Assembly: GCF_002813455.1 (NCBI RefSeq)
Contig: NZ_PHHE01000001.1
Span: forward strand, 4,212,001 to 4,276,000
Length of the DNA: 64,000 nt
From: Pseudomonas baetica
GTDB taxonomy: Bacteria; Pseudomonadota; Gammaproteobacteria; Pseudomonadales; Pseudomonadaceae
Direction of reading: 5' to 3'
This document shows positions 26,446 to 36,027 of this stretch, in pieces. The notes under the pieces were generated by a model. It ran no database searches and was not told the origin of the DNA. It was given only the letters and a program-made list of their open reading frames with translations. Within the stretch, counting starts at the first letter, position 1; each line of letters starts with the position of its first letter. The position numbers and the translations under genes were made by a program.

Positions 26446-29400
26446 CCGGTGCCAGCATGTTGCGACTCTGCGCAAAAATTCCTCTGTTGCTGGCACTGCT
26501 GCTGCCTCTGGCGACTGTTAATGCCGAAGATTCGGTGGAGCCCAGCGGCTACACGCCAGTGTCCGGCGAAAGCTTCTTCCTGCTGGCCGACAGCAGTTTT
26601 GCCGCCGACGAGCAGGCGATGGTCCGTCTCGAAGCGCCGGGCCGCGACTACCGTCGTTTCCGCATGGAACCTTACGGCGGCGCCGACATTCGTGTGTACC
26701 GCATCGACAAGCCGCTGGACTTCCTCAAGCGCCAGAAGAATCTGCACCGCGTGGTCAGCGACGGCCAGTTCAAGGGCGAAGGCCTGTCCAACACCCTCGC
26801 GTATCTGTGGGACAACTGGTACCGCAAATCCCGTCGGGTGATGCAGCGTGCGTTCTCCTATGAATCGCGCAAACAGGTCACCGAGGAAGTGCCGGAGCTG
26901 AAGATGGGCAACGCCATCGCCGCACCGACTCCGTATGACGCACAGCCGCAGTTCGCGCTGATTCCGGGTCTGCCGGTGGTCAGCCAGTTCCGTTATCCGC
27001 TGTGGCAGGCCAAGCCGATCCAGCCGCCGGCCGGGGTCAATCTGGCCGGGTCTTCCAGTGACTTCGTCAGCGTCGCACCGGGCAACGTCTACATCCCGTT
27101 GGGTAACCTGAAACCGGGTCTGTACCTGGTCGAAGCGCTGATCGGCAAGTACCGAGCAACCACCATGGTTTTCGTCTCTAACACCGTTGCAGTCAGCAAG
27201 ATTGCCGGTGACGAATTGCTGGTCTGGGCCACGCGCAAACACGAAGGCAGTTCGGTGCCGAAGGTTAACGTGCTGTGGACTGACGGCCTCGGCGTGATGA
27301 GCAGCGGTGCTACCGATGCCGATGGTTTGCTGCGTCTGAAGCACGTCAGCCCTGAGCGTTCGTTCGTGATCGGCGAGGACGAGGAAGGCGGTGTATTCGT
27401 CTCCGAGAACTTCTATTACGACAGCGAAATCTACGACACCAAACTCTATGCCTTTACCGACCGGCCGCTGTATCGCCCGGGGGATTGGGTGTCGCTGAAA
27501 ATCGTCGGTCGCGAGTTCAAGAACGCGCGGGACTCGGTGCTGCCGGGCGCGGCGGACGTCAGCGTCAGCGTGCTCGATGCCACCGGCACCGAGCTGCAAC
27601 ACCTCGATCTGAAACTTGATTCGAAGGCCGGTACTCAGGGCCGTTTCCAGTTGCCGGACAACGCCGTGGCCGGTGGTTATGAAATCCGTTTCAACTACAA
27701 GGATCAGGCCTACAGCAGCGCCTTCCGTGTGGCCGAATACATCAAGCCGCACTTCGAGATTTCGCTGAACCTGGCCAAACAGGACTACCGCACCGGCGAA
27801 CCGGTAAAAGGCAGTCTGGTGCTGCTGTATCCGGACGGCAAACCGGTAGCCAACGCGAAACTGACCCTGAGCCTGCGCGCCCAGCAACTGTCGATGGTCG
27901 ACAACGAGCTGCAATACCTCGGGCAATTCCCGGTGGAATTGACCAGCACCGAATTGACCACTGACAGCAAAGGCAACGCGACCCTCGACCTGCCGGCCGC
28001 CGACAAACCGAGCCGCTACATGCTCACCGTGTTCGCCAGCGATGGCGCGGCGTATCGGGTCAAGACCACCAAGGTAATCCTCATCGACCGTGGCGCCGCG
28101 AGCTTCCGTCTGAGCGCGCCGCAACGCTTCAGTGCGGCCAACGACAAGGTGACGTTCAGCTATGCCAACGAGGGTGGCACCGAGCAAAGCAAAGCGGTCA
28201 CGCCGAGTCGTTACGGCTGGGTGCGTCTGGAAGATCAGAGCACGGGCGAGGGCAAACTCGCCGCGACGGATAAAGGCTTCAGCCTGGCGTTCGAACGTCC
28301 GGGCACTTACAACCTGACCTTGAAGGATCAGCACGGTCGCGTCCTCGGCGCCACGGGCCATTCGGTCACTGGTGACGGCGTCAAAGCGGTGCCGGGCACC
28401 GTGGAAATCGTCCTCGACAAACCTGAATACAAGGCTGGCGATGAAGCGCTGGCGCTGATCACGTTCCCTGAGCCGGTCAGCGATGCCTTGCTGTCGCTGG
28501 AGCGTGACAAGGTCGAAGCCACCGCGCTGCTGGCCAAGGGCGGCGACTGGCTGAAACTGGAAAAACTCAGCGACACCCAATACCGCGCGCGCATCCCGGT
28601 GAAGGACAACTTCGCACCGAACCTGACCTTCTCCGTGCTCTACACCAAGGGCGGGCAGTACAGCTTCCAGAACGCCGGGATCAAGGTTGTCGCGCCGCAA
28701 ATCGACGTGGCCATCAGTACCGACAAAGCGGTGTATCAACCGGGCGATACCGTCACCGTTGACCTGACCACGCAGTTCGCCGGCAAAGCCGTACCGGCGC
28801 ACCTGACCGTCAGTGTTGTCGATGAAATGGTCTACGCGCTGCAACCGGAAGTTGCGCCGACCATCGACCAGTTCTTCTACCACCCGCGCCGTAACAATGT
28901 GCGCACCAGCGCCAGTTTGTCGTTCATCAGTTACGACGTAGCGTTGCCGGGCAGCCCCGGTGCACCGGGCAAGGCCAACCGCAGCGAGCGTGGGGTGAAA
29001 GTACTGGAGCGTCCGCGTCGTGAAGACGTCGACACCGCCGCATGGCAGCCGGAGTTGCTGACCGGCGCCGACGGCAAAACCCGTTTCACCTTCAAGATGC
29101 CGGACTCGCTGACCCGCTGGCGCATCACCGCGCGAGCGATTGCCGATGACGGTCAGGTCGGGCAGAAGAAACAATTCGTCCGTTCGGAAAAACCGCTGTA
29201 CCTGAAGTGGAGCGGCCCGAGCAAATTCCGCAAGGGCGATCAGCCGCAACTCGGTGTGTTCGCTTTCAGTCAGGCCGAGAAACCGGTCAAGGCTGAACTG
29301 GTCACCCATTACGCGGGCGCCGAACAACGCCTGCCGGTGACCCTGAACAACGGCATCAACTACCTGCCGCTGCCGGCATTCACGTTGGCCTCCGGCGAGT

Positions 29401-31016
29401 GGACGGCGGAACTGGTGCAGGACGGCAAAACTGCCGATGCCCTGGCCGTGCGATTGAGCGCGACCGGCGATGGCTGGCAGGTGACGCAAACGCAAAGCCT
29501 TGATGTCGCCAGCGGCGACACTGCGCTGAGTCTGCCGGCGGATGCCACCGACATTCGCCTGCGTCTGGATGACAGCCCGCAAGCGTTGTTCCGCTCGGCG
29601 CTCGATGATCTGCTCAGCTATCCGTACGGCGGCGTCGAGCAGACGGCCAGCCGTTTGCTGCCGCTGAGTATCGCCTATCCATCACTGGCATCGAGCCCGC
29701 AGATCCGCGATCGCTTGCGCCTGATCATGCAAAACAGCCGTCTGCGCCTGGTGCAAATGGCCGGGCCATCGGCGAGCTTCACCTGGTGGGGTTACGACGG
29801 TGAGCCGGATGCGTTTCTCACTGCTTACGCCTATTACGCCGACTGGAACGCCAGCCAGGTGCTGGAACTGACTCTGCCGCCGGAGCACTGGCAGCGCGTG
29901 TTGGAGGTTTATGCCAAGCAAGCGCCGAACACACCGCTGTTGCAGCGGGCGCTGATTCTGTCGTTCGCCAAGCAGATGCACTTGCCGGTCAACACATTGC
30001 TCAGCGGTTTGATGGACGACCTGGCGAAGGCCGGGGAAGGCAATGCTGAAACGATGATGGACGCTGGCGAAGACAGTCTGGTGATGAGCGATCCGGATTC
30101 GGCGCTCGGTCTGGCGGCGGCGCGGGTGTTGACCGCAGCGCTGGCGACCCAGTCGAAAGTCGCGTTGCCTGATGCCTTCAATCGTCAGGTCGGCGCGGCG
30201 CAACAGCGTCTGGCGGTCAGTTCGCAGCCGTTCGCCGAAGCGCTGAACCTGTCGCTGCAAGCGTTCGATCAGAACCGCGCGACGGCGTTGTTGCAACGTC
30301 TGCTGCCACAACAATCGACGCTTGAACGTGCGCTGGCGCTGAGCTGGTTGCAACGCAGCATCGCCCAGGCGTCGCCGACCATAGCGCTGACACCGGGTGA
30401 AGGCTGGAAGAAAAATTACGGTGCGACCGGTGAGATGTTCTGGACGTGGCAGGGCGCGACCCCGGTGCCGAGCGTGTTGACGGTGTCCGGCACACAAGAG
30501 CGTCCGCTGCGGGCGGCGCTGAGCTTCCAGACTCGGCAACCGGCCGTCGATCCGATGGCTGTGACCATCACCCGTCGCTTGTCGCGACTGGTCCCGGGCG
30601 ACGAAGCATTCACCTTCAAACTGGAACCGGTCGGTACTAAACCGTTGTCCAGCGACAGCCTGTATCTGGACGAAGTGATCCTCACCAGCAAAGCGCCGAA
30701 ACCGCTGCGCTACGGCATGCTCGAAGTGCCGCTGCCACCGGGCGCCGATGTTGAGCGCACCACGTGGGGCATCAAGTTGCAGGGCAAGGACGGCACCGAG
30801 CCGACCGCGCTGGAGAAGGCACGCTTCGAGCCGGGGCAGTTGGCTTATGCCGTGCCGGTGGATGCGCTGAGCGGCGAACTGCGTCTGCGCCATCTGGTGC
30901 GTTTCTCGCAGAAGGGCCAGTTCAACCTGCCGCCGGTGCGTTTCACTCAGGTCTACGCGCCGCAGCATCAGGCTCAGGAAGCGAAAGCCGCCCTCGGTCA
31001 GGTCACGGTCAACTGA
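26442..31016 (+). CDS. magD: MagD: bacterial alpha-2-macroglobulin (YfaS type)
   Basis: 1524 residues from the ATG at 26442, overlapping magC; the ATG at 26457 is the alternative. A signal peptide ends TVNA. The long mature chain has macroglobulin beta-sandwiches ([20 protein letters not shown] and [19 protein letters not shown] are typical MG segments) and the alpha-2-macroglobulin core near [15 protein letters not shown]. Where thioester-type proteins have CxEQ this one has GGVEQ with Val at 1065, so it cannot form the thioester. The family traps proteases in the periplasm. The thioester-less form fits YfaS and P. aeruginosa MagD. It has no lipobox. Confidence 0.95.
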   Translation: MTGASMLRLCAKIPLLLALLLPLATVNAEDSVEPSGYTPVSGESFFLLADSSFAADEQAMVRLEAPGRDYRRFRMEPYGGADIRVYRIDKPLDFLKRQKNLHRVVSDGQFKGEGLSNTLAYLWDNWYRKSRRVMQRAFSYESRKQVTEEVPELKMGNAIAAPTPYDAQPQFALIPGLPVVSQFRYPLWQAKPIQPPAGVNLAGSSSDFVSVAPGNVYIPLGNLKPGLYLVEALIGKYRATTMVFVSNTVAVSKIAGDELLVWATRKHEGSSVPKVNVLWTDGLGVMSSGATDADGLLRLKHVSPERSFVIGEDEEGGVFVSENFYYDSEIYDTKLYAFTDRPLYRPGDWVSLKIVGREFKNARDSVLPGAADVSVSVLDATGTELQHLDLKLDSKAGTQGRFQLPDNAVAGGYEIRFNYKDQAYSSAFRVAEYIKPHFEISLNLAKQDYRTGEPVKGSLVLLYPDGKPVANAKLTLSLRAQQLSMVDNELQYLGQFPVELTSTELTTDSKGNATLDLPAADKPSRYMLTVFASDGAAYRVKTTKVILIDRGAASFRLSAPQRFSAANDKVTFSYANEGGTEQSKAVTPSRYGWVRLEDQSTGEGKLAATDKGFSLAFERPGTYNLTLKDQHGRVLGATGHSVTGDGVKAVPGTVEIVLDKPEYKAGDEALALITFPEPVSDALLSLERDKVEATALLAKGGDWLKLEKLSDTQYRARIPVKDNFAPNLTFSVLYTKGGQYSFQNAGIKVVAPQIDVAISTDKAVYQPGDTVTVDLTTQFAGKAVPAHLTVSVVDEMVYALQPEVAPTIDQFFYHPRRNNVRTSASLSFISYDVALPGSPGAPGKANRSERGVKVLERPRREDVDTAAWQPELLTGADGKTRFTFKMPDSLTRWRITARAIADDGQVGQKKQFVRSEKPLYLKWSGPSKFRKGDQPQLGVFAFSQAEKPVKAELVTHYAGAEQRLPVTLNNGINYLPLPAFTLASGEWTAELVQDGKTADALAVRLSATGDGWQVTQTQSLDVASGDTALSLPADATDIRLRLDDSPQALFRSALDDLLSYPYGGVEQTASRLLPLSIAYPSLASSPQIRDRLRLIMQNSRLRLVQMAGPSASFTWWGYDGEPDAFLTAYAYYADWNASQVLELTLPPEHWQRVLEVYAKQAPNTPLLQRALILSFAKQMHLPVNTLLSGLMDDLAKAGEGNAETMMDAGEDSLVMSDPDSALGLAAARVLTAALATQSKVALPDAFNRQVGAAQQRLAVSSQPFAEALNLSLQAFDQNRATALLQRLLPQQSTLERALALSWLQRSIAQASPTIALTPGEGWKKNYGATGEMFWTWQGATPVPSVLTVSGTQERPLRAALSFQTRQPAVDPMAVTITRRLSRLVPGDEAFTFKLEPVGTKPLSSDSLYLDEVILTSKAPKPLRYGMLEVPLPPGADVERTTWGIKLQGKDGTEPTALEKARFEPGQLAYAVPVDALSGELRLRHLVRFSQKGQFNLPPVRFTQVYAPQHQAQEAKAALGQVTVN

Positions 31017-31017
31017 C

Positions 31018-32637
31018 ATGACCCGGCCGCTGCTGTGGTTGCTGTTATGGGTGATTCCTGCGCTGGCGACGGCGCAGGATGAGCCGTTGCGCGTGGCGTA
31101 CAAGGGTGAGTTGCTGTCGTTGAATCAGACGCAACTGATTGCCCGCGAGCCATTGCCGTCGACGCTGGATGCGCCGCTGGGCAGTCTTTGGAAGCTGTTT
31201 GTTTACGCGTGGCTGGTGGATACCGGCGCGCGGGAGCCGGCGTATGAGTGTCGCGGGCAGTCGAAGGAAGAAGTTTATTGCTGCTCGGCGGGCGGCAAGA
31301 TCGAGCGCGATCAGGCGTTGGTGAAATCCTGCGGGTTGTATTTTGAACCTGCACGATTGGGCATAACCGCTGCCGATTGGAGAACTTATTGGCAGACGCG
31401 GCAAGCGCCGACGTGGTTGCTGGATTTGCCGTCGGTGCAACCGGCCACGCGGGTTTCTGTGGCTGACTTGCTCAAGGTTTTGTCTTCGCTGCCAGCTCAA
31501 GAACAGATGCGCCGTGTGCTGCTCGACGTGGTGTTGAACGCCGCCGACGGTAATGTCGTCGGTGAACTGGGCGGTCGCCTGCGGGTGAAAACCTGGAGCT
31601 GGCTCGGCGATCAGGACCCGCAATCGCGGCAGGGCGGGTTTGCCGGTTGGACGGCGGACGGTTCGCCGGTTTGGGCAGGCGGGCGTGGCACCAGTCAGAT
31701 GGTTTTACGGCATTACGGTGCTGCACTGGCGACGGTGCTGCCAGCGGCGTGGCCGGCGGAGGCGGGGCGTTGTGTCGAGGTCGGACTGTTCTCACGCTAT
31801 CCGGTCGTGCGGGTTTCGACTGGTGAGGGCGCGGTGACGTCTGGCCCGTTGCAAGGCGATTACCGCGTCGACTTCGCCAACGGCAATGCGCTGGATATCC
31901 ACAGCGACGGCGAACTGTTTCTGCTCAACGACAAACTCGTGGCACGGCTGGATCGCGAAGAATACGTCGCCCGGGTTTTGGAGCGCGAAGCCAGACCCGA
32001 ACCCGCCGAAGCCGCCAAAGCGCTGGCCGTGGCGATCCGCACGTATCTGCTGCAAAACGCTACGCGCAACGGCGACTGCCTGAGCATCGACGACAGCAGC
32101 AACCGCCAGCGCGTCGCTCCACGTCCAGCCTCCGCCGAGTCGCGCAATATCGCCGCATGGACGGCGGATCTGGTGTTGGCCGGCAGCACCGTCACCTATC
32201 ACTCCGACCAACCCGGCCCGGACAAACTCGCCTGGCAGCAAGCCGTCGAACAAGCCAACGCTGGCCAGCGCTACGACGCAATCCTGCTGCACGCCTATCC
32301 GCGCGCCAGCCTCAGCCGCTGGGACAACCCGGTCGCTTCCTGCGAAGCGCTGCCCGCTGCGCAAGACTGGCTGCAGAAACAGCGACGCGGCTGGCGTCCG
32401 AAGCTGGAAAGCGAAACTGGCTACAACGAGGTCAGCACGTTCGCGGTGTGCAAGCTCGCTTTCGGCCGACCCTTCGTCGACCGCGAACGCCAGCGCATCT
32501 ACGTGCGCGGCGTGCTGACCTTGCAGGATCGCCTCGACCTGACCCACGAATATCTGCACCTGGCCTTTGAAGCACATCCCAACGGCCAGGATGAAACCTA
32601 CATCGAAGGGCTCGCCCGTCACCTCTTGCTGGAATAG
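31018..32637 (+). CDS. magE: MagE: DUF2300 (YfaQ) protein with PBP-like, SpoIID-like and HExxH motifs
   Basis: 539 residues, ATG one base after the magD stop. The signal peptide ends ATA. Visible motifs: SLWK at 56-59 (SxxK of penicillin-binding folds), Ser104 in KSCG, and VKTWSW at 190-195 in the place of KTG. From about 280 to 400 a SpoIID-like region has YVARVLEREA and EAAKALAVAIRTYLL. Near the end HEYLH at 510-514 has a possible third ligand Glu530. The family as a whole is uncharacterised, so any enzymatic role is inference. Cell location should be periplasmic. It is the fifth mag gene. Confidence 0.85.
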   Translation: MTRPLLWLLLWVIPALATAQDEPLRVAYKGELLSLNQTQLIAREPLPSTLDAPLGSLWKLFVYAWLVDTGAREPAYECRGQSKEEVYCCSAGGKIERDQALVKSCGLYFEPARLGITAADWRTYWQTRQAPTWLLDLPSVQPATRVSVADLLKVLSSLPAQEQMRRVLLDVVLNAADGNVVGELGGRLRVKTWSWLGDQDPQSRQGGFAGWTADGSPVWAGGRGTSQMVLRHYGAALATVLPAAWPAEAGRCVEVGLFSRYPVVRVSTGEGAVTSGPLQGDYRVDFANGNALDIHSDGELFLLNDKLVARLDREEYVARVLEREARPEPAEAAKALAVAIRTYLLQNATRNGDCLSIDDSSNRQRVAPRPASAESRNIAAWTADLVLAGSTVTYHSDQPGPDKLAWQQAVEQANAGQRYDAILLHAYPRASLSRWDNPVASCEALPAAQDWLQKQRRGWRPKLESETGYNEVSTFAVCKLAFGRPFVDRERQRIYVRGVLTLQDRLDLTHEYLHLAFEAHPNGQDETYIEGLARHLLLE

Positions 32638-32640
32638 ACC

Positions 32641-33453
32641 ATGACACTCCGTTATCCACAGGTCTTGCTGTTGCTCTGCACGTTGACCGCGCTGTCGCCG
32701 GCCATCGCCGCTGACAGTGTCAAACTCGACACCCCGGTCGGCGGCTGGCGCAGCGGCGCGCCCGAAGGCGAGGGCGAAAGCTTCCGCCAGACCGTCAACT
32801 ACCCGGCCTCGTCGGTGAACACCCCGGTCGGCCAGGCCAACACCGCACGCATCAGCGGCGAAATCAAAGCCACACCCAAAAGCAATGAGCCCGGCCGCCT
32901 CATCGTCAACGGCGTCAGCATGCCGCTGAAAATCGACGACAGCGGCCGCTTCGATCGCCCGTTCTCCTTCCCCAACGGCAGCAACAGCGTCGAGGTCCGC
33001 AGCCCCGACGGCAAGCAACGCCACCGTACGCAATTCCTCAACACCAGCGGCGGCGCCACCCCGGCCAAACTGCGCGTCCTGCTGGCGTGGGACAGCGACG
33101 GCACCGACCTCGATCTGCACCTCGTCACCCCCGACGGCGCACACATCTGGTACGGCAACCGCAGCGCCGCCAACGGCGGCGCGCTCGACGTCGACGTTAC
33201 CACCGGCTATGGCCCGGAAATCTTCGCCATGCCGGCGCCGATCAAGGGGCAGTATCTGGTGTATGTGAATTACTTTGGTGGGGGTTATCGCAGTGATGAA
33301 GATGGCGAAGCCGATGCGGTGCAGGCGCTGACGACGGCGCAGGTGACGGTGATTACTGAAGAAGGGACGCCTGGCGAGAAGATGGAGACGTTTCTGATCC
33401 CGATGCGGGCGGTGGGGGAGTTGACGTTGGTGAAGTCGTTCAGTTATCCGTGA
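32641..33453 (+). CDS. magF: MagF: second DUF2135 (YfaP-like) secreted protein
   Basis: 270 residues; signal peptide ends AIAAD. It shares with MagA the start of the mature chain (PVGGWR), the central LLAWDSDGTDLDLHLVTPDG, and GPEIFAMPAPIKGQYLVYVNYFG, so the two are paralogues flanking the operon. It starts 3 bp after magE. It is last in the operon; I see no clear hairpin terminator after it. Confidence 0.88.
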   Translation: MTLRYPQVLLLLCTLTALSPAIAADSVKLDTPVGGWRSGAPEGEGESFRQTVNYPASSVNTPVGQANTARISGEIKATPKSNEPGRLIVNGVSMPLKIDDSGRFDRPFSFPNGSNSVEVRSPDGKQRHRTQFLNTSGGATPAKLRVLLAWDSDGTDLDLHLVTPDGAHIWYGNRSAANGGALDVDVTTGYGPEIFAMPAPIKGQYLVYVNYFGGGYRSDEDGEADAVQALTTAQVTVITEEGTPGEKMETFLIPMRAVGELTLVKSFSYP

Positions 33454-33795
33454 GCAGGTTCTGGCTCAGGGACAGCACTAGAAACCGGGCGGAATGTAAC
33501 CGGGTACGAACGGAACGTTGATGCATTTGCCATGAATGATTTTTCCGTCCTCGATCCTGAACAGCACGATCTTTTTGGCTTTATTGACGGTGGCTTCCAG
33601 TTTGCAGTCAGAGCTATGCCCGGCGGTCTCGTAGTACTCGGTGTACACCATGCCGTTGCCGGTGTGATTCATAGAAGTACCGGCCGCTTCAGTGGTGGTC
33701 CAACTGGAGGACTTGTACCACGTGAGAACGGCCAGATTCTCCCCGCTGGCACCGGTTTGTTTTTTCATTGAGTCGGGTTTGCCGAACAGATCGAG

Positions 33796-35155
33796 GAGAG
33801 TGTCAGATTTTTTGTGTGCGGGCCGGTAATGGCCTGCCGTCAGGCAGGCCGGGTTTTACCAGGTCGGCCTGATAAATCGATCTCCGTACAGAATCGCAAA
33901 TTGGTTCATCGCACTCTTCCAGTCATGAGCCGCCGAGCCCCAGTTTGCCGTGATGTTACGCAGCCCAAGCCAGATCAGCTTGGTCGCTGCGTCATCCGTC
34001 GGGAAGTGGCCCCGGGTCTTGATGATCTTGCGTAGCTGAGCGTTGATGCTTTCGATAGCGTTGGTCGTATAGATCACTTTTCGAATGGCAGGCGGGAAGA
34101 CAAAAAATGGAATCACTCGATCCCAGGCTCGTCTCCAGGCCGCCACCACCGTTGGGTATTGCTTACCCCAAGGGCCATTTTCAAAGGCATCCAGTGCTTC
34201 CTCAGCCGCTTCTGCGTTGATGGCTTGATAGATCGGTTTTAGCGCCTTGGCCAGCTCACGGCGCTTGTCCCACGCCGCGTAATCGAGGCTGTTGCGGATC
34301 AAGTGGACGATGCATGTTTGCAGCGTTGTTGCCGGAAATACTGCGCTTAGCGCCTCTGGCATGCCTTTGAGACCGTCAGTCACGGCGATCAGCACGTCCT
34401 CTACGCCGCGGGTCTTGAGGTCGTTGAAGACCTTCATCCAGAACTTCGCACCCTCGGTGTTTTCGATCCAGATACCAAGAATATCGCGCGTTCCATCGGG
34501 TAAAACACCCAGCGCCAAGTAAATCGCCTTGTTGCGGACAAGGCCTTCTTCTCGGATCTTGACCCGCAGCGCATCGAAGAAAATGACTGGGTACATCGGC
34601 TCAAGCGGTCGCTGTTGCCACGCACCAATTTCCTCCATCACCTCGTGCGTGACTGAGCTGATGAAGTCATGGGAAACGTCCGTCCCGTATTGCTCAGAGA
34701 GGAAAGCGCGGATTTCTCGAACGGTCATGCCTCGGGCATACATGGCGATGATCTTGTCATCAAAACCGGTGTAACGCCGCTCATGCTTGGGGATCAGAAT
34801 GGGGGCAAAACTGCCATCCCGATCACGGGGAATCTCCAGCCGCAGCGGGCCATCCCCCGTCAAAATCGTCTTGCCCGTTTTGCCATTGCGCTGGTTGGTT
34901 TCATCCTCTGGGCGCTGCGCGCCCGGCGGATACCCCAGGTGGTGACCGAGCTCGGCACTCAATGCTCGCTCAATCAAGGCCTTCTTGAAGGCCGCAGAAG
35001 CGTCTTCAATAGCCTCTGCGGTAATCAGCCCCTCACCGAACTCTTCGAGCAGCTCCTTGGGGATTTTTGGTAGGTCACGCAGGGGTTTCTTTTTGGTTGG
35101 CATACATGCACCTCTTACTCATGTTATGCCCGAACACAAAATTTCTGACACCCCC
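33796..35155. mobile_element. IS256-family insertion sequence, 1360 bp
   Basis: Bounded by imperfect inverted ends: GAGAGTGTCAGATTTTTTG on the left and, read inward from the right, GGGGGTGTCAGAAATTTTG. It is flanked by AGATCGAG at 33788-33795 and 35156-35163, an 8-bp target duplication normal for IS256. One complete transposase is inside. The duplication is perfect, so insertion looks recent. Confidence 0.93.
33856..35103 (-). CDS. IS256-family (Mutator-type) transposase
   Basis: 415 residues, full length. AVTDGLKGMPEAL carries the conserved Asp, CIVHLIRNSL is the family C-x2-H box, and YTTNAIESINAQLRK lies near the C-terminus with the catalytic Glu. It cuts and inserts the surrounding 1360-bp element. 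No frameshift or stop is present, so it may be active. Confidence 0.96.
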   Translation of the reverse strand: MPTKKKPLRDLPKIPKELLEEFGEGLITAEAIEDASAAFKKALIERALSAELGHHLGYPPGAQRPEDETNQRNGKTGKTILTGDGPLRLEIPRDRDGSFAPILIPKHERRYTGFDDKIIAMYARGMTVREIRAFLSEQYGTDVSHDFISSVTHEVMEEIGAWQQRPLEPMYPVIFFDALRVKIREEGLVRNKAIYLALGVLPDGTRDILGIWIENTEGAKFWMKVFNDLKTRGVEDVLIAVTDGLKGMPEALSAVFPATTLQTCIVHLIRNSLDYAAWDKRRELAKALKPIYQAINAEAAEEALDAFENGPWGKQYPTVVAAWRRAWDRVIPFFVFPPAIRKVIYTTNAIESINAQLRKIIKTRGHFPTDDAATKLIWLGLRNITANWGSAAHDWKSAMNQFAILYGDRFIRPTW

Positions 35156-35342
35156 AGATCGAGTGCCTCCTGAACATCCCGGCCTTCCCAGCGCGACTGC
35201 GCAACAAGGTGGCAGCCATTCACCAACAAAGTTGAGGCTGTCATCAGCAGCACCAGTAACGTTTTAGTCCATTGATTCATCATGACTCCCGATGTCATGT
35301 GCAATACGAAATAGCGCGCTGCAGCGTTAAGAAATCAGGCTG

Positions 35343-35900
35343 TTACTTGTTGCCCAGTATCGAGTCGAGGTTGTCCATCATCTGGCCTTTTTCCTGAACA
35401 AGCGCCAGTTTGAAGAATATTTGCTGCATGCCCTGAATCATCTGCAAGTGCTCCATCTTGCCCAGCGCGATCATGTCTTTTTTCTCTTGGGAACAAACGA
35501 AGGCAAGGGCACGTTGCACCCAGAACTCCTTCGGCTGCTGCCATTGCTGGTTCACTTTCAGGTGCCGCAGCAGGTAGGCAATTCGATCCACCGACTGGCC
35601 ATTAACAAACCGCAGCTTGTTTGTCTTGCACTGAACTTCCAGGTTATAGGCATCAATCATCGGCTTGCCCGGCTCTTCATACACCAGCGTCACCGCCAAC
35701 ATCTGCGCGCCCTTGGTAAGTGTCGACGGCACCACAGAAGTTTTGTCGGCGACATACATGATGTTTTTGTGCGGGACGCCGTTGCCATAAATGATCCACC
35801 AGTCGCCGATGGGGTTCGGTTCGTCTGCTAACGCTGAAGTGGCTGACGACAGTGCGGTCAGTAAAGCGAGGGATTTACTCAGTTTTAACAACGATGACAT
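35343..35900 (-). CDS. Exported protein of unknown function
   Basis: 185 residues from the ATG at 35900. A signal peptide ends SALA; the mature protein starts DEPNPIGDWWIIYGNG. It has two Cys (about 113 and 141, QCKTNKL and FVCSQ) and a Met/Gln-rich helical C-terminus (EHLQMIQGMQQIFF). I do not recognise a family. The gene is more AT-rich than its flanks and lies 62 bp upstream of the split lipoprotein gene on the same strand, suggesting an accessory two-gene unit. Confidence 0.75.
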   Translation of the reverse strand: MSSLLKLSKSLALLTALSSATSALADEPNPIGDWWIIYGNGVPHKNIMYVADKTSVVPSTLTKGAQMLAVTLVYEEPGKPMIDAYNLEVQCKTNKLRFVNGQSVDRIAYLLRHLKVNQQWQQPKEFWVQRALAFVCSQEKKDMIALGKMEHLQMIQGMQQIFFKLALVQEKGQMMDNLDSILGNK

Positions 35901-36027
35901 GGTGCTGCTCCATTCCTTGGCGCTTTTGTGATGCACAAAAACAGAATGGAAATTTAGTGGCGAGTGCCGACTGGGGCAATTAGGGCGGATGTGCTAATGG
36001 CTTATTGAAATGGTCGTTTGTTGACCA

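Larger units (their letters stand above)
33478..35280 (-). pseudogene. Small lipoprotein gene split by the IS256 element
   Basis: The N-terminal part (35280 down to 35156) encodes MNQWTKTLLVLLMTAS and a lipobox with Cys after LLVNG, then GRDVQEALDL. The C-terminal part (33787 down to 33478) continues FGKPDSMKKQTGASGENL. Removing 33796-35155 and one copy of the 8-bp duplication AGATCGAG joins them in frame into 144 residues. LFGKPD after a short helix resembles the start of SmpA/BamE-type small lipoproteins, but similarity is weak. The insertion surely inactivates it. The neighbour upstream at 35343 is on the same strand, so the two probably form one unit. Confidence 0.85.

Noticed and set aside
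26418..29582. A 1054-codon open frame on the minus strand opposite magD
   Set aside because: It is a shadow of the GC-rich magD gene. It has no RBS, no recognisable domain, and magD has all the family signals.
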